A stretch of 64,000 bases of DNA, taken from Allorhizocola rhizosphaerae (GTDB lineage Bacteria; Actinomycetota; Actinomycetes; Mycobacteriales; Micromonosporaceae). Below, piece by piece: positions 40,651 through 50,565 of this stretch; within the stretch, counting starts at the first letter, position 1, and each line of letters begins with the position of its first letter. The notes under the pieces are model-generated. The model did not search any database, was not told the DNA's origin, and saw only the letters and a list, made by a program, of their open reading frames with translations. Made by a program: the position numbers and the translations under genes. The stretch spans positions 1 to 64,000 of the forward strand of contig NZ_QJUG01000001.1 in assembly GCF_003426775.1 (NCBI RefSeq), given 5' to 3'.

Positions 40651-41193
40651 TTATCGGCGGGCTCGGCGCAGACGGTAGTACCAAGTGGTCGCGCTGCCGT
40701 TGATGAGGAGCACCGCCGCGGTGGCGACGAGGGCGAGCGTGCCGCCCGCCAACCAGAGCCACCACCACGCACCGCTCGCGGCGGGTTGCCTGGCATCCAC
40801 CGCGGGCGCCGGAGGCGATTGCGGCGCACGGGCTCGCACCGCCGCAGTCGCCTCCGCCAGATGTGGCGGCGGCGCCCTGACGGTCACGTCCCAGTGGCCT
40901 GGTGTGAGTACCTGGCCACTGCTGTAGAAGCCGCGCCCCTCTGGCGAGGCGGCCAACTGGATCGGTCCCGCGGTGCGGCCGGATTCGCCCTTGGCGGTGA
41001 GCACCAGCCGCAGCGGCTCCTCGACCGGGTGGCCGTCGCGTTCGTCAAGGGCTCGGACGGTCACCCCGCCGGCCCCGTCGCCCGCCACGTCCAGCTTGAC
41101 CGGGCCGCCATGGCCCAGCGCGGCCTTGCCCGGCAGCACGACGAGCATCGTGGCTGCCAGGCACACCGCTAGCCGGGTAGGCGGACCGTTCAA
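40651..41193 (-). CDS. Exported CopC/YtkA-like protein with C-terminal anchor
   Basis: A 180-aa protein. The TTG at 41193 overlaps the stop of the giant ThuA protein gene (TTGA), so translation is coupled. N-terminal signal peptide (RLAVCLAATMLVVLPGKAAL, then GHGGPVKL); a ~90-residue beta-sandwich with VTVRALDERDGHPVEEPLRL and YSSGQVLTPGHWDVTVRAP, like YtkA/CopC-type domains; Pro/Ala-rich linker; a C-terminal membrane helix (WWWLWLAGGTLALVATAAVL) and basic tail. It would be tethered outside the membrane. The metal-binding residues of CopC are not evident. It is probably an accessory to the giant protein. Confidence 0.75.
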   Translation of the reverse strand: MNGPPTRLAVCLAATMLVVLPGKAALGHGGPVKLDVAGDGAGGVTVRALDERDGHPVEEPLRLVLTAKGESGRTAGPIQLAASPEGRGFYSSGQVLTPGHWDVTVRAPPPHLAEATAAVRARAPQSPPAPAVDARQPAASGAWWWLWLAGGTLALVATAAVLLINGSATTWYYRLRRARR

Positions 41194-44100
41194 TGTGCAC
41201 CGTCCAATTTGGATGGAAGGCTGACCCGGGTCGGGTCGCCGGTGATCCAACCCGCGTCGTGCAGCGGCCGCCCACCGTTGGCTTTGATGCCTGCCTGGGT
41301 GGGCGTGCCACCGAGTCGTGCGATCATGGCGTCGGCGTCCCTGATCAGGACCGCCCGCACCTCAGCGTTGGGCACCAGCGCGGTATCGGCCGCGAGCGCC
41401 CGGAATGCCTGTAGTTCCCTGATCGCTCGGGCGTCGTTGCCGGCCGCCTCGGCCTTGCGCGCCGCACTGAGCTTGGCGCCCAACTGCTTGTGCGCGTTGG
41501 CCGACAGCCAGCCCGTCGCCTTGAACCGGTCGAGCAGCGCCTGCATGTCGCGGAACGAGGTGTTGACGAAGAAACGCACGTTGGTCGTGGTCACGTTGCC
41601 CGCCCGGTCGGTCGCGGTGACGACCAGCTCGTGCAGGCCGAGGTCGAGCTCGAACATGGCCTGCAGTGTGCCGCTGCGATAGTCGACCCCATCGAGTTTG
41701 CCGATGGTGCCGGCGATGCCCGACAACGGGTCCACGGCTTGGAACGTCACGCGCACATCCTGGCTGTCGCCGTAGAGCTGCCCGTCGGCCAGTCCGGAGA
41801 CCATGACGGTCGGCCGGGCTCCGTCGATTTTCACGATCGCGGACTTGAGCGTCTCCACGTTGCCGGCCGCGTCCGTCGCCTTGTACAGCAACTCGTGCTC
41901 GCCGTCGCCGGCCACGTTGACCGTTGTGGTGTAAGGCGTCCAAGGGCCACCGTCCAAAGACCAGTCCACGGAGGTCACCCCGGAACCGGCGTCGGTGGCG
42001 GCCAGCGTCACCGGCACGGCACCGTTGTGCCAGCCCGCGTGGTTGGGCGGGGCGAACGTGGCGGTGGTGACCGGTGCGGTCGTGTCGATCCTGACTTCCA
42101 CGGACTTGGTCGCCTCGATGTTGCCCGCGTTGTCGGTTGAGCGGAACCGCACCGAATGGGCGCCGTCGCCCGATACCACCATCGGGTCGGTGTAAGGCGT
42201 CCACGTGGTCGCGTTGTCCAGTTGGTACTGCGTGCCGGCAACTCCACTGCCGCCGGTCTCGTCAGTCGCGGTCAACGTGACCGCCGCCGGGCCGGTGTAC
42301 CAGCCACCGCTGACCGGGCCGCTCACCGCCGCCGTGGTCGCCGGTGCGGTGGTGTCACCGGGCTGCTGTGCCGGGGTGAGGCGGAAGTAGTCGAACGAGA
42401 CCGGCTTGGATGCGGTCTGCGGGCCGCCCAGGCTGAACAGCCCGACCTTCGGCGCACCCGAGACGGCCGCGTTGGTCAGCGGTTCGAACGCCGTCCACGC
42501 GGTGCCGTCCAATGAGTACGACGCCGTGTAGAGGTTGCCCGCCTTGGCTATCCGCAGATGCCAGACCGCTTCGGTGAGGTTGGCCACCTCCGGTTGCGGG
42601 TTCTGCACCGCGCCACCGATTTCGCTACGGAACTCGATAAAGCGCGACACCGCCTGTCCGGCAGCGTTCTTCGTGATGTAGTCGAGCTTCAGATAGTTGT
42701 CGTCATCGAGGTACACCAGCAAACCGGCCTGCTGGTACTGCTCGTTCATCTGCGAACCGTCCACTTTGGTCTGGATGGTCCAGTCGCCGTCGGGCGCGTT
42801 CTGCAGGATGAAGTTGGCCGGCCCGGTGTTGCCCGTGCCGTAGATGTCACCGTTGGGGATGTCTATCTCCAACGCGGTGCCGGTCATCCGATACCCGGCC
42901 GCGTCCTCGCGAACGACGGCGTCCCAGCGGCACCGGTCGAGCGCGACGCCGTTGAACTCGTCCGACGGGACCGGTTGTGGCAACTCGTCGGGCGTGAGCT
43001 GGAACCAGTCGAACGCCGCGTTGACCACGGGCGCGGTGGTGCCACCGTTGAGGGCGAAGACACCGATCTTCGGGTTGGTGATGCCCGCGAGGTCGGCCGA
43101 CCGCCCGACCGGGGTGAAGGTCTGCCCGTCGGCCGAGTACGCCGCGGTCAGCGTCGTCCCGTCGCTGATGAGCCGCAGATAGATCACTTCGCCTGAGGGT
43201 GCGGTGGTGCTGTCGCCGGCCTCGTTGCGCGGCACGCCGGCGGTCTCCCGGAGGAACTCCACCTTCCGCTCACTTGAGTAGACCACGTCGACCTTGGCGT
43301 AGTTGTCGTCATCGCCGTACAGCATGATTCCGGCCTGCTGGTAGTTGGCGGTGGCCGCCAACGACACCTTTGTTGTTGCCTGCCAAGCGACACCGGGAGT
43401 CGGCTGCAACACGATGTTGGTCGCGTCATTGCGTGAGCCGTACAGGTCGCCTGCCGCGGTGGGCAGCAGCAGGCTCCCATTCGCGACGGAGTACTGCTGG
43501 TTCTCCCGGATGATGGTGCCCCACCGGGCACGGTCCAAAGTGGAGCCGTCGAAGTTGTCGGAGCGCCCGCCGAAGCACGCGTTGTTGGGCGCCTGCACCC
43601 GCACCGTCACGGTCGCATATGAGAACGCGCCACGGGAATCCGTCACGGTCAGGGTGGCCGTGAAGACGCCCGGAACCGTGTACGTGTGCGAGGCGTTCAG
43701 TGTCGTCGCCGTACCCCCATCACCGAAATCCCAGGCATAGGTCAGCGGAAGGTCGCCTTCGGCATCTGTGGCCGTGCCTGTGAACGCCACGGTCAACGGA
43801 GCCTCGCCACTGCCGGGACTGGCCGATGCCGACACCACCGGCGGCGCGTTGTGGGTCACGCCCCGGCCGAGGAAATCGACCCAGTTCACATTGAACAGTC
43901 CACCTCCGCCGGTCGCACCGGCCGGGTCGCGCGCCACCAAATAGAGCGGGCCGGTCGTCGTGCTTGGCGCGCCCAGGCCGATCGTGACGTCGGTGTAGAC
44001 CTGCCAGCCGCCGGTCGCGGGAATGGTGGCCGTGCCCAGCAGCGTGCCGTCGGCCGAGCCGCCGCGCACCTCGAGCCGCCCGCCCTGGGCGGCCGACGCG

Positions 44101-46967
44101 ACCCGGAAGCGAAGGCTATCGATGTTGGTCAGGTTGGTCGGGTTGAACGACCACCAGTCGCCGTCCTCGATGGAGCCGATGTTCTGGAAGCCGCCCGCGG
44201 TGTCGCCGGTCGTCTCACGCACCACGCCGGGATCGCCCCCGCTGACCCCGTCCGGCACCCGGCCCGTGGACGAAAAGTACTCGGCCTGCTTGCGCTTGGG
44301 CTGCAACTTCTCGATCGCGCGGCCGGTCAACGGGTTGGAGCCGCCCGTGCCGCCGTTGTCGGTGTAGGTCGCCTCGAACACCGCGAAGACGTTGGCGTCG
44401 GCACCGTGCCCCGAGGCGAGCGAGGTCTGCACCACGCCGGTGCAACCGGTCGCCGACCGCAACGGGTGGGAGTGTTCGTCATGGCCCAGGTAGTACTGCA
44501 ATGTCACGCGGCCGCAGTCGATCTGGCCGTCCTCGGGGTCGGTCACCTCGACCGTGTACCGCACCTGGTCGCCCCAGTCGAAGAAACCTCCGTCTGGCGG
44601 GAACTCGATCGTGACGGTGGGAGCCGTATTGCCCACGGTCACAGGCACATTGGCGATGCCCGTGCGGCCCGAGGTGTCCGTCACCGTCAACTGGGCGGTG
44701 TAGTTGCCCGCGGCGGCATAGGTGTGCGTGGGATTCGGCTCGGTCGAGGTCTGCCCGTCGCCGAACGCCCACGCGAACGTGATCTGCTGGCCGTCCGGGT
44801 CACGGGAACCCGCGCTGGAGAAGCGCACCGTCAACGGCGTCGGGCCGGACGTCGGGTCGCCGCCGGCCACCGCGATCGGTGCCCGGTCACCGGCGATGTA
44901 GTCGATCCGGTACACGCCGGAATCGTCGTTGTTGCCGCCGAAACCGCTACCCCACTCGATCAGATAGAGGGCGCCGTCCGGCCCGAACTCAAAGTCCATC
45001 GGGCGGATGAACGTCATGCCCGCCAATATCTGGTTGATGTCCACAAGCGAGCGCGCGTCCGCGCCGAGCTGGAACGCGTACATCCTGTTCTGGTTCCACT
45101 CGCCGAACATCGCCTTGCCGTCGAAGTAGGCCGGCCACTTGCGGTCGGACGGGTTCGCCGCGTCGAACCGATACACCGGCCCGCCCATCGGCGCGCCGCC
45201 ACCACCGATCTCGGGGAACAGCGGGTTGCCACCGAAGTCGTAGTCGACCGTCGCCGAGATCGCCGGGGGCAGGTTGGTCAGGCCCGTGTTGTTGGGCGAG
45301 TTGTTGACCGGCGCGGCGCAGTTGAACTTCGCCCCGCTCGGCCCCGACGGGAACTGGTAGTCGTTGTAGGCGTAGTTCGCCCCGTGGCAGTAGGGCCAGC
45401 CGTAGTTGCCGGGCGTGACCACGTTCCATTCCACGGTGCCTTCCGGGCCCCGGTTCGGGTCGGCCGCGCGTGCGTCCGGGCCGTAGTCTGCGACATAGAG
45501 CGTGTCGGTCCGCGGGTCGATCCCGATTCGGAACGGGTTACGCCATCCCATGGCGAAGATTTCAGATTTGGTACCGGGTGTGCCCACCGGGAACAGGTTG
45601 CCCGCCGGGATCGTGTAGCCGCCGTTCGGCTCGGGATGGATCCGCAAGATCTTGCCGCGCAGGTCGTTGGTGTTGCCCGCGGTGCGCTGCGCGTCATAGT
45701 CCTGCCGGCCCGGCCGCTCGTCGATCGGCGTGAAGTTGTTGGACTCGAACGGGTTCGTGTTGTCGCCCGTTGCCAGGTAAAGGTTTCCGGCGCTGTCGAA
45801 CACCATCGACCCGCCCGCGTGGCAACACGTGTTGCGCTGCGTCGGCACAGCCAGCACCACCACGCGCGACGCCGGGTCGATCGTGTCGCCCGTGACCGTG
45901 AAGCGCGCCACCATGTTGCGGGTTATCCCGTCATTGGGGGCGTAGTACAGGTACACCCAATGATTGGTATGAAAGTTGGGATCGAGCCGGATGCCGATCA
46001 GCCCGTCCTCGTTGCCCGCGAACACATCGAGATCGATCGCGGTGACCGTCAAACCCGTGTCGGGCTTGACGATCTGCACCCGCCCGTCGCGCTCGATGTA
46101 GAACACGCGGCCGTCCGACGCGATGTCGAGCTCCATCGGGTTGCTGGTGTTGCTGTCGAGCGTGATCTTCTCGAAGCTACTGCTGAGCGAGGCGGCGCAG
46201 TCGGCGTCGGCCACACCCGCGGTCGTCTCGATGCCTCCCAGCAGGTGCGCGCGAAATTGCGGCTCCGCATACGACTCGACGGTGTGCCCACCACCGGTGT
46301 ACCACGCACGGCCACCGTCATAGTCGTGGCACCACGCGGTCGGGTGGTCGGCGCCCATCGCCCCCGTGCCGGGCGTGTAGCTGGACTCGTTCAGGCTGGC
46401 CAACACGTGCACATCGGCGCGCGGGTTGGTGCGGAAGTTGTACCACTCGTCAAACCGCGACCAGGTCGCCGGGAGGTCCACTGTGGACGGATGGGCCGGG
46501 TCTTCCACCTTTATCGTCGCCTGCTGGTTCTGCGGGTGCGACGCGAAGTACGCGCCGACCAGATCGCCATACCACGGCCAGTCATACTCGGTGTCCGACG
46601 CGGCATGGATGCCGACATAACCTCCCCCGGCCTTGATGTATCGCTCGAACGCCGCCTGTTGCGTCGCGTCGAGCACATCGCCGGTGGTCGACAGCCACAC
46701 CACGGTCGCGAACCGGGCCAGGTTGGCGTCGTTGAACGCGCCGGCGTCCTCGGTCGCGACGACCGTGAATCCGTTGTCAGCGCCCAACTGCTGAATCGCT
46801 GCGATGCCCGCGGGGATGGAGTCGTGCCGGAAGCCCGCCGTTTTGGAGAAGACGAGCACGGAATACTGCTGCGCCACAGGTTGGGCGGTCGCGGCAACGG
46901 AACTGCCGGGACTGACAAGGACACTGGCGAGCAGGGCCAAGGCGGCGAAAAGACGCATGCAGAACAC
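41190..46967 (-). CDS. Giant ThuA-PQQ sugar dehydrogenase-PKD-CBM-FIMAH protein
   Basis: A 1925-aa secreted protein. GTG 46967 follows GGAGG; ATG 46958 lies four codons on. Domains in order: signal peptide; ThuA-like fold (VLVFSKTAGFRHDSIPAGIA, GIHAASDTEYDWPWYGDLVG); glucose/sorbosone dehydrogenase beta-propeller (DGRVFYIERDGRVQI, MGWRNPFRIGIDPRT); PKD (TFAWAFGDGQTSTEPNPTHT); CBM6-like sandwich (GGFQNIGSIEDGDWWSFNP); second PKD (YAWDFGDGGTATTL); two concanavalin-like DUF1349-type domains (DNFDGSTLDRARWG; PSDEFNGVALDRCRW); two OmpL47-like repeats (GWYTGPAAVTLTATDETGGS; GWHNGAVPVTLAATDAGSGV); C-terminal FIMAH helices. It likely oxidises sugars on polysaccharide surfaces. Confidence 0.93.
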   Translation of the reverse strand: MFCMRLFAALALLASVLVSPGSSVAATAQPVAQQYSVLVFSKTAGFRHDSIPAGIAAIQQLGADNGFTVVATEDAGAFNDANLARFATVVWLSTTGDVLDATQQAAFERYIKAGGGYVGIHAASDTEYDWPWYGDLVGAYFASHPQNQQATIKVEDPAHPSTVDLPATWSRFDEWYNFRTNPRADVHVLASLNESSYTPGTGAMGADHPTAWCHDYDGGRAWYTGGGHTVESYAEPQFRAHLLGGIETTAGVADADCAASLSSSFEKITLDSNTSNPMELDIASDGRVFYIERDGRVQIVKPDTGLTVTAIDLDVFAGNEDGLIGIRLDPNFHTNHWVYLYYAPNDGITRNMVARFTVTGDTIDPASRVVVLAVPTQRNTCCHAGGSMVFDSAGNLYLATGDNTNPFESNNFTPIDERPGRQDYDAQRTAGNTNDLRGKILRIHPEPNGGYTIPAGNLFPVGTPGTKSEIFAMGWRNPFRIGIDPRTDTLYVADYGPDARAADPNRGPEGTVEWNVVTPGNYGWPYCHGANYAYNDYQFPSGPSGAKFNCAAPVNNSPNNTGLTNLPPAISATVDYDFGGNPLFPEIGGGGAPMGGPVYRFDAANPSDRKWPAYFDGKAMFGEWNQNRMYAFQLGADARSLVDINQILAGMTFIRPMDFEFGPDGALYLIEWGSGFGGNNDDSGVYRIDYIAGDRAPIAVAGGDPTSGPTPLTVRFSSAGSRDPDGQQITFAWAFGDGQTSTEPNPTHTYAAAGNYTAQLTVTDTSGRTGIANVPVTVGNTAPTVTIEFPPDGGFFDWGDQVRYTVEVTDPEDGQIDCGRVTLQYYLGHDEHSHPLRSATGCTGVVQTSLASGHGADANVFAVFEATYTDNGGTGGSNPLTGRAIEKLQPKRKQAEYFSSTGRVPDGVSGGDPGVVRETTGDTAGGFQNIGSIEDGDWWSFNPTNLTNIDSLRFRVASAAQGGRLEVRGGSADGTLLGTATIPATGGWQVYTDVTIGLGAPSTTTGPLYLVARDPAGATGGGGLFNVNWVDFLGRGVTHNAPPVVSASASPGSGEAPLTVAFTGTATDAEGDLPLTYAWDFGDGGTATTLNASHTYTVPGVFTATLTVTDSRGAFSYATVTVRVQAPNNACFGGRSDNFDGSTLDRARWGTIIRENQQYSVANGSLLLPTAAGDLYGSRNDATNIVLQPTPGVAWQATTKVSLAATANYQQAGIMLYGDDDNYAKVDVVYSSERKVEFLRETAGVPRNEAGDSTTAPSGEVIYLRLISDGTTLTAAYSADGQTFTPVGRSADLAGITNPKIGVFALNGGTTAPVVNAAFDWFQLTPDELPQPVPSDEFNGVALDRCRWDAVVREDAAGYRMTGTALEIDIPNGDIYGTGNTGPANFILQNAPDGDWTIQTKVDGSQMNEQYQQAGLLVYLDDDNYLKLDYITKNAAGQAVSRFIEFRSEIGGAVQNPQPEVANLTEAVWHLRIAKAGNLYTASYSLDGTAWTAFEPLTNAAVSGAPKVGLFSLGGPQTASKPVSFDYFRLTPAQQPGDTTAPATTAAVSGPVSGGWYTGPAAVTLTATDETGGSGVAGTQYQLDNATTWTPYTDPMVVSGDGAHSVRFRSTDNAGNIEATKSVEVRIDTTAPVTTATFAPPNHAGWHNGAVPVTLAATDAGSGVTSVDWSLDGGPWTPYTTTVNVAGDGEHELLYKATDAAGNVETLKSAIVKIDGARPTVMVSGLADGQLYGDSQDVRVTFQAVDPLSGIAGTIGKLDGVDYRSGTLQAMFELDLGLHELVVTATDRAGNVTTTNVRFFVNTSFRDMQALLDRFKATGWLSANAHKQLGAKLSAARKAEAAGNDARAIRELQAFRALAADTALVPNAEVRAVLIRDADAMIARLGGTPTQAGIKANGGRPLHDAGWITGDPTRVSLPSKLDGAH

Positions 46968-47099
46968 GCGAACCCCTCCGTCTTTCGTGGACAACGAAGA
47001 CGTAGGCCGGCTCGCCGAAGTCCAGCCCGATTTCGCCCACACGTTACGCGGGATCCCGCCGCCAATCAACCTATGCCTATCCGCACCGGGACGGGGGCG

Positions 47100-47130
47100 G
47101 CGGGGACCACGCGTGTGGTGTGGTCCCCGC
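47100..47130 (-). terminator. Hairpin terminator of the GH26 gene
   Basis: GCGGGGACCAC / GTGGTCCCCGC, a perfect 11-bp stem with a 9-nt loop, begins 10 bp beyond the GH26 stop. Confidence 0.85.
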
Positions 47131-47140
47131 TCTGGTGCTG

Positions 47141-48808
47141 TCATGGGCTCGTGCAGGTGGCCGGTCCGGGCAGGGCGGTGTTGCCGTTGGGGCGGCTGGC
47201 TTGCAAGCCCCATTCGGCAACGGCTCCGGGAGCCAGAGTGCTGTTGTGGCTGACTCCGCGGGCGGTGACCGTTTGCCCGTTGGTGGTGACGTTCGCGTTC
47301 CACCACCCGGTGACGGTGTGCCCGGCGGGAAGGGTGAACGTGACGGTCCAGCCGGGGATGGTGGAGGTGCCGGTGTTGGTGACGCGGGCCGGTTGGATGA
47401 CGTAGCCGTTGCCCCACTGGTTCTGCACGGTCAGCGTCGCCGAGCAGCCGCCCCCGCCCCCGCCGCCGGTCGTGGTGATGGTGACCGTGTTGGACACCGG
47501 TGAGGTGTTGCCGGCGGCGTCGCGCGCGCGGACCTGGTATCGATAGGTGGTGTTCGCGGCCAGGCCGGTGTTGGTGTGTGATGTGCCGGTGACGGTGGCC
47601 ACCTGGGTGAACGTGCCGCCGCTTGCGCCGGGTGCGCGCAGGATGTCGTAGCCGGACACACCGACGTTGTCGCTCGACGGGCTCCAGGTCAGGTTGGTGC
47701 TCGACGACGTGGTCCCGGACGCGGACAGGTTGCCCGGCGCCGACGGCGGCTGCGTGTCACGACCGGCGTATTGCGGAGCCACCTGGGCCAGTTCTCTTCC
47801 GGTTCCCCGCATGTAGGCCTGGTTGACCCATGACCTGAAGGCGGTTTGGACGGCAGGCGAGGAGGTACCGGACCAGCGCTCCTCCTTGTCCTGATCGAAA
47901 TAGACGACGTTTTTCAGATCGGGGTAACGGCCCGACTGCAGGACGCCGGCCATCTCGTTGATCCATTGGGCCTTGTTGCCGCCGTCCTCGGTGGAGGCGT
48001 ATTCGCCGAGCATGACCGGACGCCTCGGCGCGATACTGCGTGCCTTGTTGTACGCGTTGCTGATCATGTTGTCGAAGCTGACCCAGTGGTTGCCGGCCGG
48101 GTCCCACGACGGAGCCAGACCCCAGTTGTACCCATCGATTCCCACCCAGTCGACATAGGCGTCACCGGGGTAGGACTGCGCGGGGTCGTTATAGGGGGCG
48201 TCGGGGCTGGAGCCGTTGTTGAAGCACCACACCCATTGCACGTTGGTGGCACCGGCGGCGACGACCAGGTCGTGCACGCGCCGGTAGGCGCTGACGTAAA
48301 GCGCGGGGTTGTTGCTGTTGTTGGCGATGCCCCAGGGGTACCAGTTGCCGTTGAACTCGTGTCCCCATCGCACCATGATCGGAGCGCCGACCGCGGCGAA
48401 CTCCGCGCCACGGGCCCGGATGTAGCTGTCCCACGTGCCGTTGATGATGTCTTGAAGGTGGATCTGGTTGGGGTCGCTCACGCCCAGCGCCGTGTTCCAC
48501 GGTTCCCAGGTGTAGTGCGCCATGATGCCCTGGTTCCACAGGGACCTGGCCGCGGCCACGTTGAAGGCGTTGCCGCTGGCCCAACTGTCGAACCACATGA
48601 CGCTTGCCGGGGTGACCCCGTACCGGCTGACAGTCCCGGAGGGAATCTCGGTGGGGCTGGCCTCGCGGAAAATGCCGAGGTATTTCGTTGACGCGTCCGC
48701 GGCGGCAGCACCCGAGACGGGAATGGCCAGCGCCGCGCACAGCAGCGCACCGGCGGCGGCGAAGATGGTCGCAGTTCGGAGGCGCCCGAACGTGATGCGG
48801 CCTTTCAT
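47141..48808 (-). CDS. Secreted GH26 beta-mannanase with FN3 and CBM2
   Basis: A 555-aa precursor; ATG 48808 follows GGAGG at 5 bp. Signal peptide (TATIFAAAGALLCAALAIPV); GH26 catalytic barrel (~42-330) with acid/base Glu151 (VRWGHEFNGNWYPW) and nucleophile Glu269 (VMLGEYASTED); FN3 domain (~350-440; PSAPGNLSASGTTSSSTNLT); Gly linker; C-terminal CBM2 (~455-555) with the usual Trp residues (QNQWGNGYVIQPARVTNTGT, GWWNANVTTNGQ). It hydrolyses beta-1,4-mannan outside the cell; CBM2 binds cellulose. It is divergent from the lacI gene, which may repress it. Confidence 0.95.
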   Translation of the reverse strand: MKGRITFGRLRTATIFAAAGALLCAALAIPVSGAAAADASTKYLGIFREASPTEIPSGTVSRYGVTPASVMWFDSWASGNAFNVAAARSLWNQGIMAHYTWEPWNTALGVSDPNQIHLQDIINGTWDSYIRARGAEFAAVGAPIMVRWGHEFNGNWYPWGIANNSNNPALYVSAYRRVHDLVVAAGATNVQWVWCFNNGSSPDAPYNDPAQSYPGDAYVDWVGIDGYNWGLAPSWDPAGNHWVSFDNMISNAYNKARSIAPRRPVMLGEYASTEDGGNKAQWINEMAGVLQSGRYPDLKNVVYFDQDKEERWSGTSSPAVQTAFRSWVNQAYMRGTGRELAQVAPQYAGRDTQPPSAPGNLSASGTTSSSTNLTWSPSSDNVGVSGYDILRAPGASGGTFTQVATVTGTSHTNTGLAANTTYRYQVRARDAAGNTSPVSNTVTITTTGGGGGGGCSATLTVQNQWGNGYVIQPARVTNTGTSTIPGWTVTFTLPAGHTVTGWWNANVTTNGQTVTARGVSHNSTLAPGAVAEWGLQASRPNGNTALPGPATCTSP

Positions 48809-49176
48809 GTGTCCTCCATGGCTTTGACACGACGATCGGTCGTTCGCGGAGAAGCGACCAGGGTTGATCGGGCTGTGCCGCTCACGACGTCGGTCGCTAC
48901 GCAGACAGCTCGTTACGTGGATCGCTTCCGGGTGGTAGGCATGGCTGCGCGCCGCCGCAGCGCATGGGGCGAGACGGGCCGCTAGCCGCTCCCTCGCCAG
49001 CATCTTCGAAGGTTCAGCGTGTTTCTGCTGCCCAAAGCACTGAACCCGACGAATGTTTCGCCCGATGTTGCGAACTATAAAGCCGACGCGCCACAGTGTC
49101 AAGATCAACCTGGCTGGTCCACAGGCGCACTGTCACGGGACTGGGTCGTCGGCGCACCTCCACTTAAACTGCACCG
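48809..49176. other. Divergent promoter region of GH26 and lacI
   Basis: A 368-bp regulatory gap. The direct-repeat-like pair ATGTTTCGC...ATGTTGCGA at 49052-49075 is the only notable pattern and could be part of an operator. No gene is present. Confidence 0.4.
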
Positions 49177-50235
49177 GTGACCACTACCAGCCCCTCGGCT
49201 CGCCAGCGGCGCCCGCGTGGGCCCATGACGGTGGCCCGAATCGCGGACCTGGCCGGCGTTTCGGCGCCCACCGTCTCCAAGGTCATCAACGGGCACGCCG
49301 GCGTGGCACCTGATACCCGCCGCCGGATCGAGGAGCTGATCCGCGAACACCAATATCAGCGGGCCGAGCACAAACCCGCCGCCGGCAACATTGAGATCGT
49401 CTTCCAGGCGCTGGACGACCTGTGGGCGCTGGACAGCCTGTGGGCACTGGAAATCGTCCGCGGCGTGCAAAAGGTTGCCCGCGAGCATGAACTGGCCGTC
49501 GCGATCACCGACATGCAACGCTCGCCGACCCCTGGCCGAGGCTGGTCGGAACAGGTGGCCTCCCGCCACCCGACCGGCGTGATCACGGTGTCCGGACAGC
49601 TCACCCGCCGGCAGCAGACCCGTCTGACAGCCGCCGCCATCCCGGTTGTCGCGCTTGACCCCAGCGGCGAACCAGACCATGCCGTACCGTCCGTGGGCGC
49701 AACGAACTGGAACGGCGGGCTGGCCGCCACCCGCCACCTCCTCGGGCTGGGTCACCGCCGGATCGCGATGATCAACGGTCCGGCCGAGTACCTGTGCTGC
49801 CGAGCCCGCCTCGACGGCTACCGTGCGGCCATGGACGCCGCCGGGCTCGCCGCCGACGCGGACCTGCTGCGGATGGGGCCGCTCAAGGTCGAGGGCGGCC
49901 GCGACGCGGCGATGGAACTGCTCAGCCTGACCGACCCGCCCACCGCCGTCTTCACCGCCAACGATCTGCAAGCCGTAGGCGTCTACGAGGCGGCACGCCA
50001 CAGGGGTCTGCACATCCCGCGCGATCTCAGCGTGGTCGGGTTCGACGACCTGGCCTTCGTCCAGTGGTCCGCCCCGCCCATGACCACCGTCCGCCAGCCC
50101 TTGGCCGAGATGGGCGCGGCCGCCGCGACCATGCTCCTCGATCTCGCCGCCGGCAGGCAACCCGCATACGACCGCCTGGAACTCCCGACCACCCTCGTCG
50201 TACGAGAAAGCACCGCTCCACCACGGAAGCGGTGA
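49177..50235 (+). CDS. LacI-family transcriptional regulator
   Basis: A 352-aa repressor. GTG 49177; an internal ATG at residue 17 begins the HTH (MTVARIADLAGVSAPTVSKV, INGHAGVAPDTRRRIEELI), the LacI DNA-binding head with hinge helix. The effector domain (GNIEIVFQALDDLWALDSLW; GATNWNGGLAATRHLLGLGH; AVFTANDLQAVGVYEAARHR; SVVGFDDLAFVQWSAPPMTT) is of the xylose/xylan-type XylR-like branch. It lies between the GH26 mannanase (divergent) and GH6 cellulase (downstream), and the TGTTA...TAACA sites before the xylanase gene fit a LacI protein. The inducer is probably a plant-derived oligosaccharide. Confidence 0.93.
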   Translation: MTTTSPSARQRRPRGPMTVARIADLAGVSAPTVSKVINGHAGVAPDTRRRIEELIREHQYQRAEHKPAAGNIEIVFQALDDLWALDSLWALEIVRGVQKVAREHELAVAITDMQRSPTPGRGWSEQVASRHPTGVITVSGQLTRRQQTRLTAAAIPVVALDPSGEPDHAVPSVGATNWNGGLAATRHLLGLGHRRIAMINGPAEYLCCRARLDGYRAAMDAAGLAADADLLRMGPLKVEGGRDAAMELLSLTDPPTAVFTANDLQAVGVYEAARHRGLHIPRDLSVVGFDDLAFVQWSAPPMTTVRQPLAEMGAAAATMLLDLAAGRQPAYDRLELPTTLVVRESTAPPRKR

Positions 50236-50565
50236 CCACACCCCGGCCGACCCGTCCAGACCATCAAGCCGCCGCGTTACTACATGGCTGTTGTGCGTGA
50301 CGATCTGCTATGCCACGATGTTGCCTGCAGGGGCACGTGGGCACGCTCCCACACGAGCTTCTCGCCGAGGGCAACTCGATGGTCTTGTCGAGACGGCGGT
50401 AGCACCTGGCGCCTATTGGCGCATGTCACCATTCGGCGCGGGCCATTGCGCCCACCTGCGCAGACGCCGATCGCACCAGCGACACTGCGCCGTGACCGGT
50501 CATGGTCACGTCGCAGCTCTTGGCCATGCCAAGAGCCGGGCAGACAGCTGTATTCAGGAGAACTC
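50236..50565 (+). other. Intergenic region upstream of GH6
   Basis: A 330-bp stretch in which the GH6 promoter must lie. No operator-like repeat or gene was recognised, and in-frame codons upstream of 50566 are not coding-like. Confidence 0.4.

Noticed and set aside
43686-47405. 1239-codon open frame on the + strand
   Set aside because: Antisense mirror of the giant ThuA protein gene. Composition is Arg/Val/His-rich without any recognisable domain.
47440-47465. Glycine-codon run in the GH26 gene as a possible slippage site
   Set aside because: It encodes the normal Gly linker before CBM2 and the frame continues unbroken.
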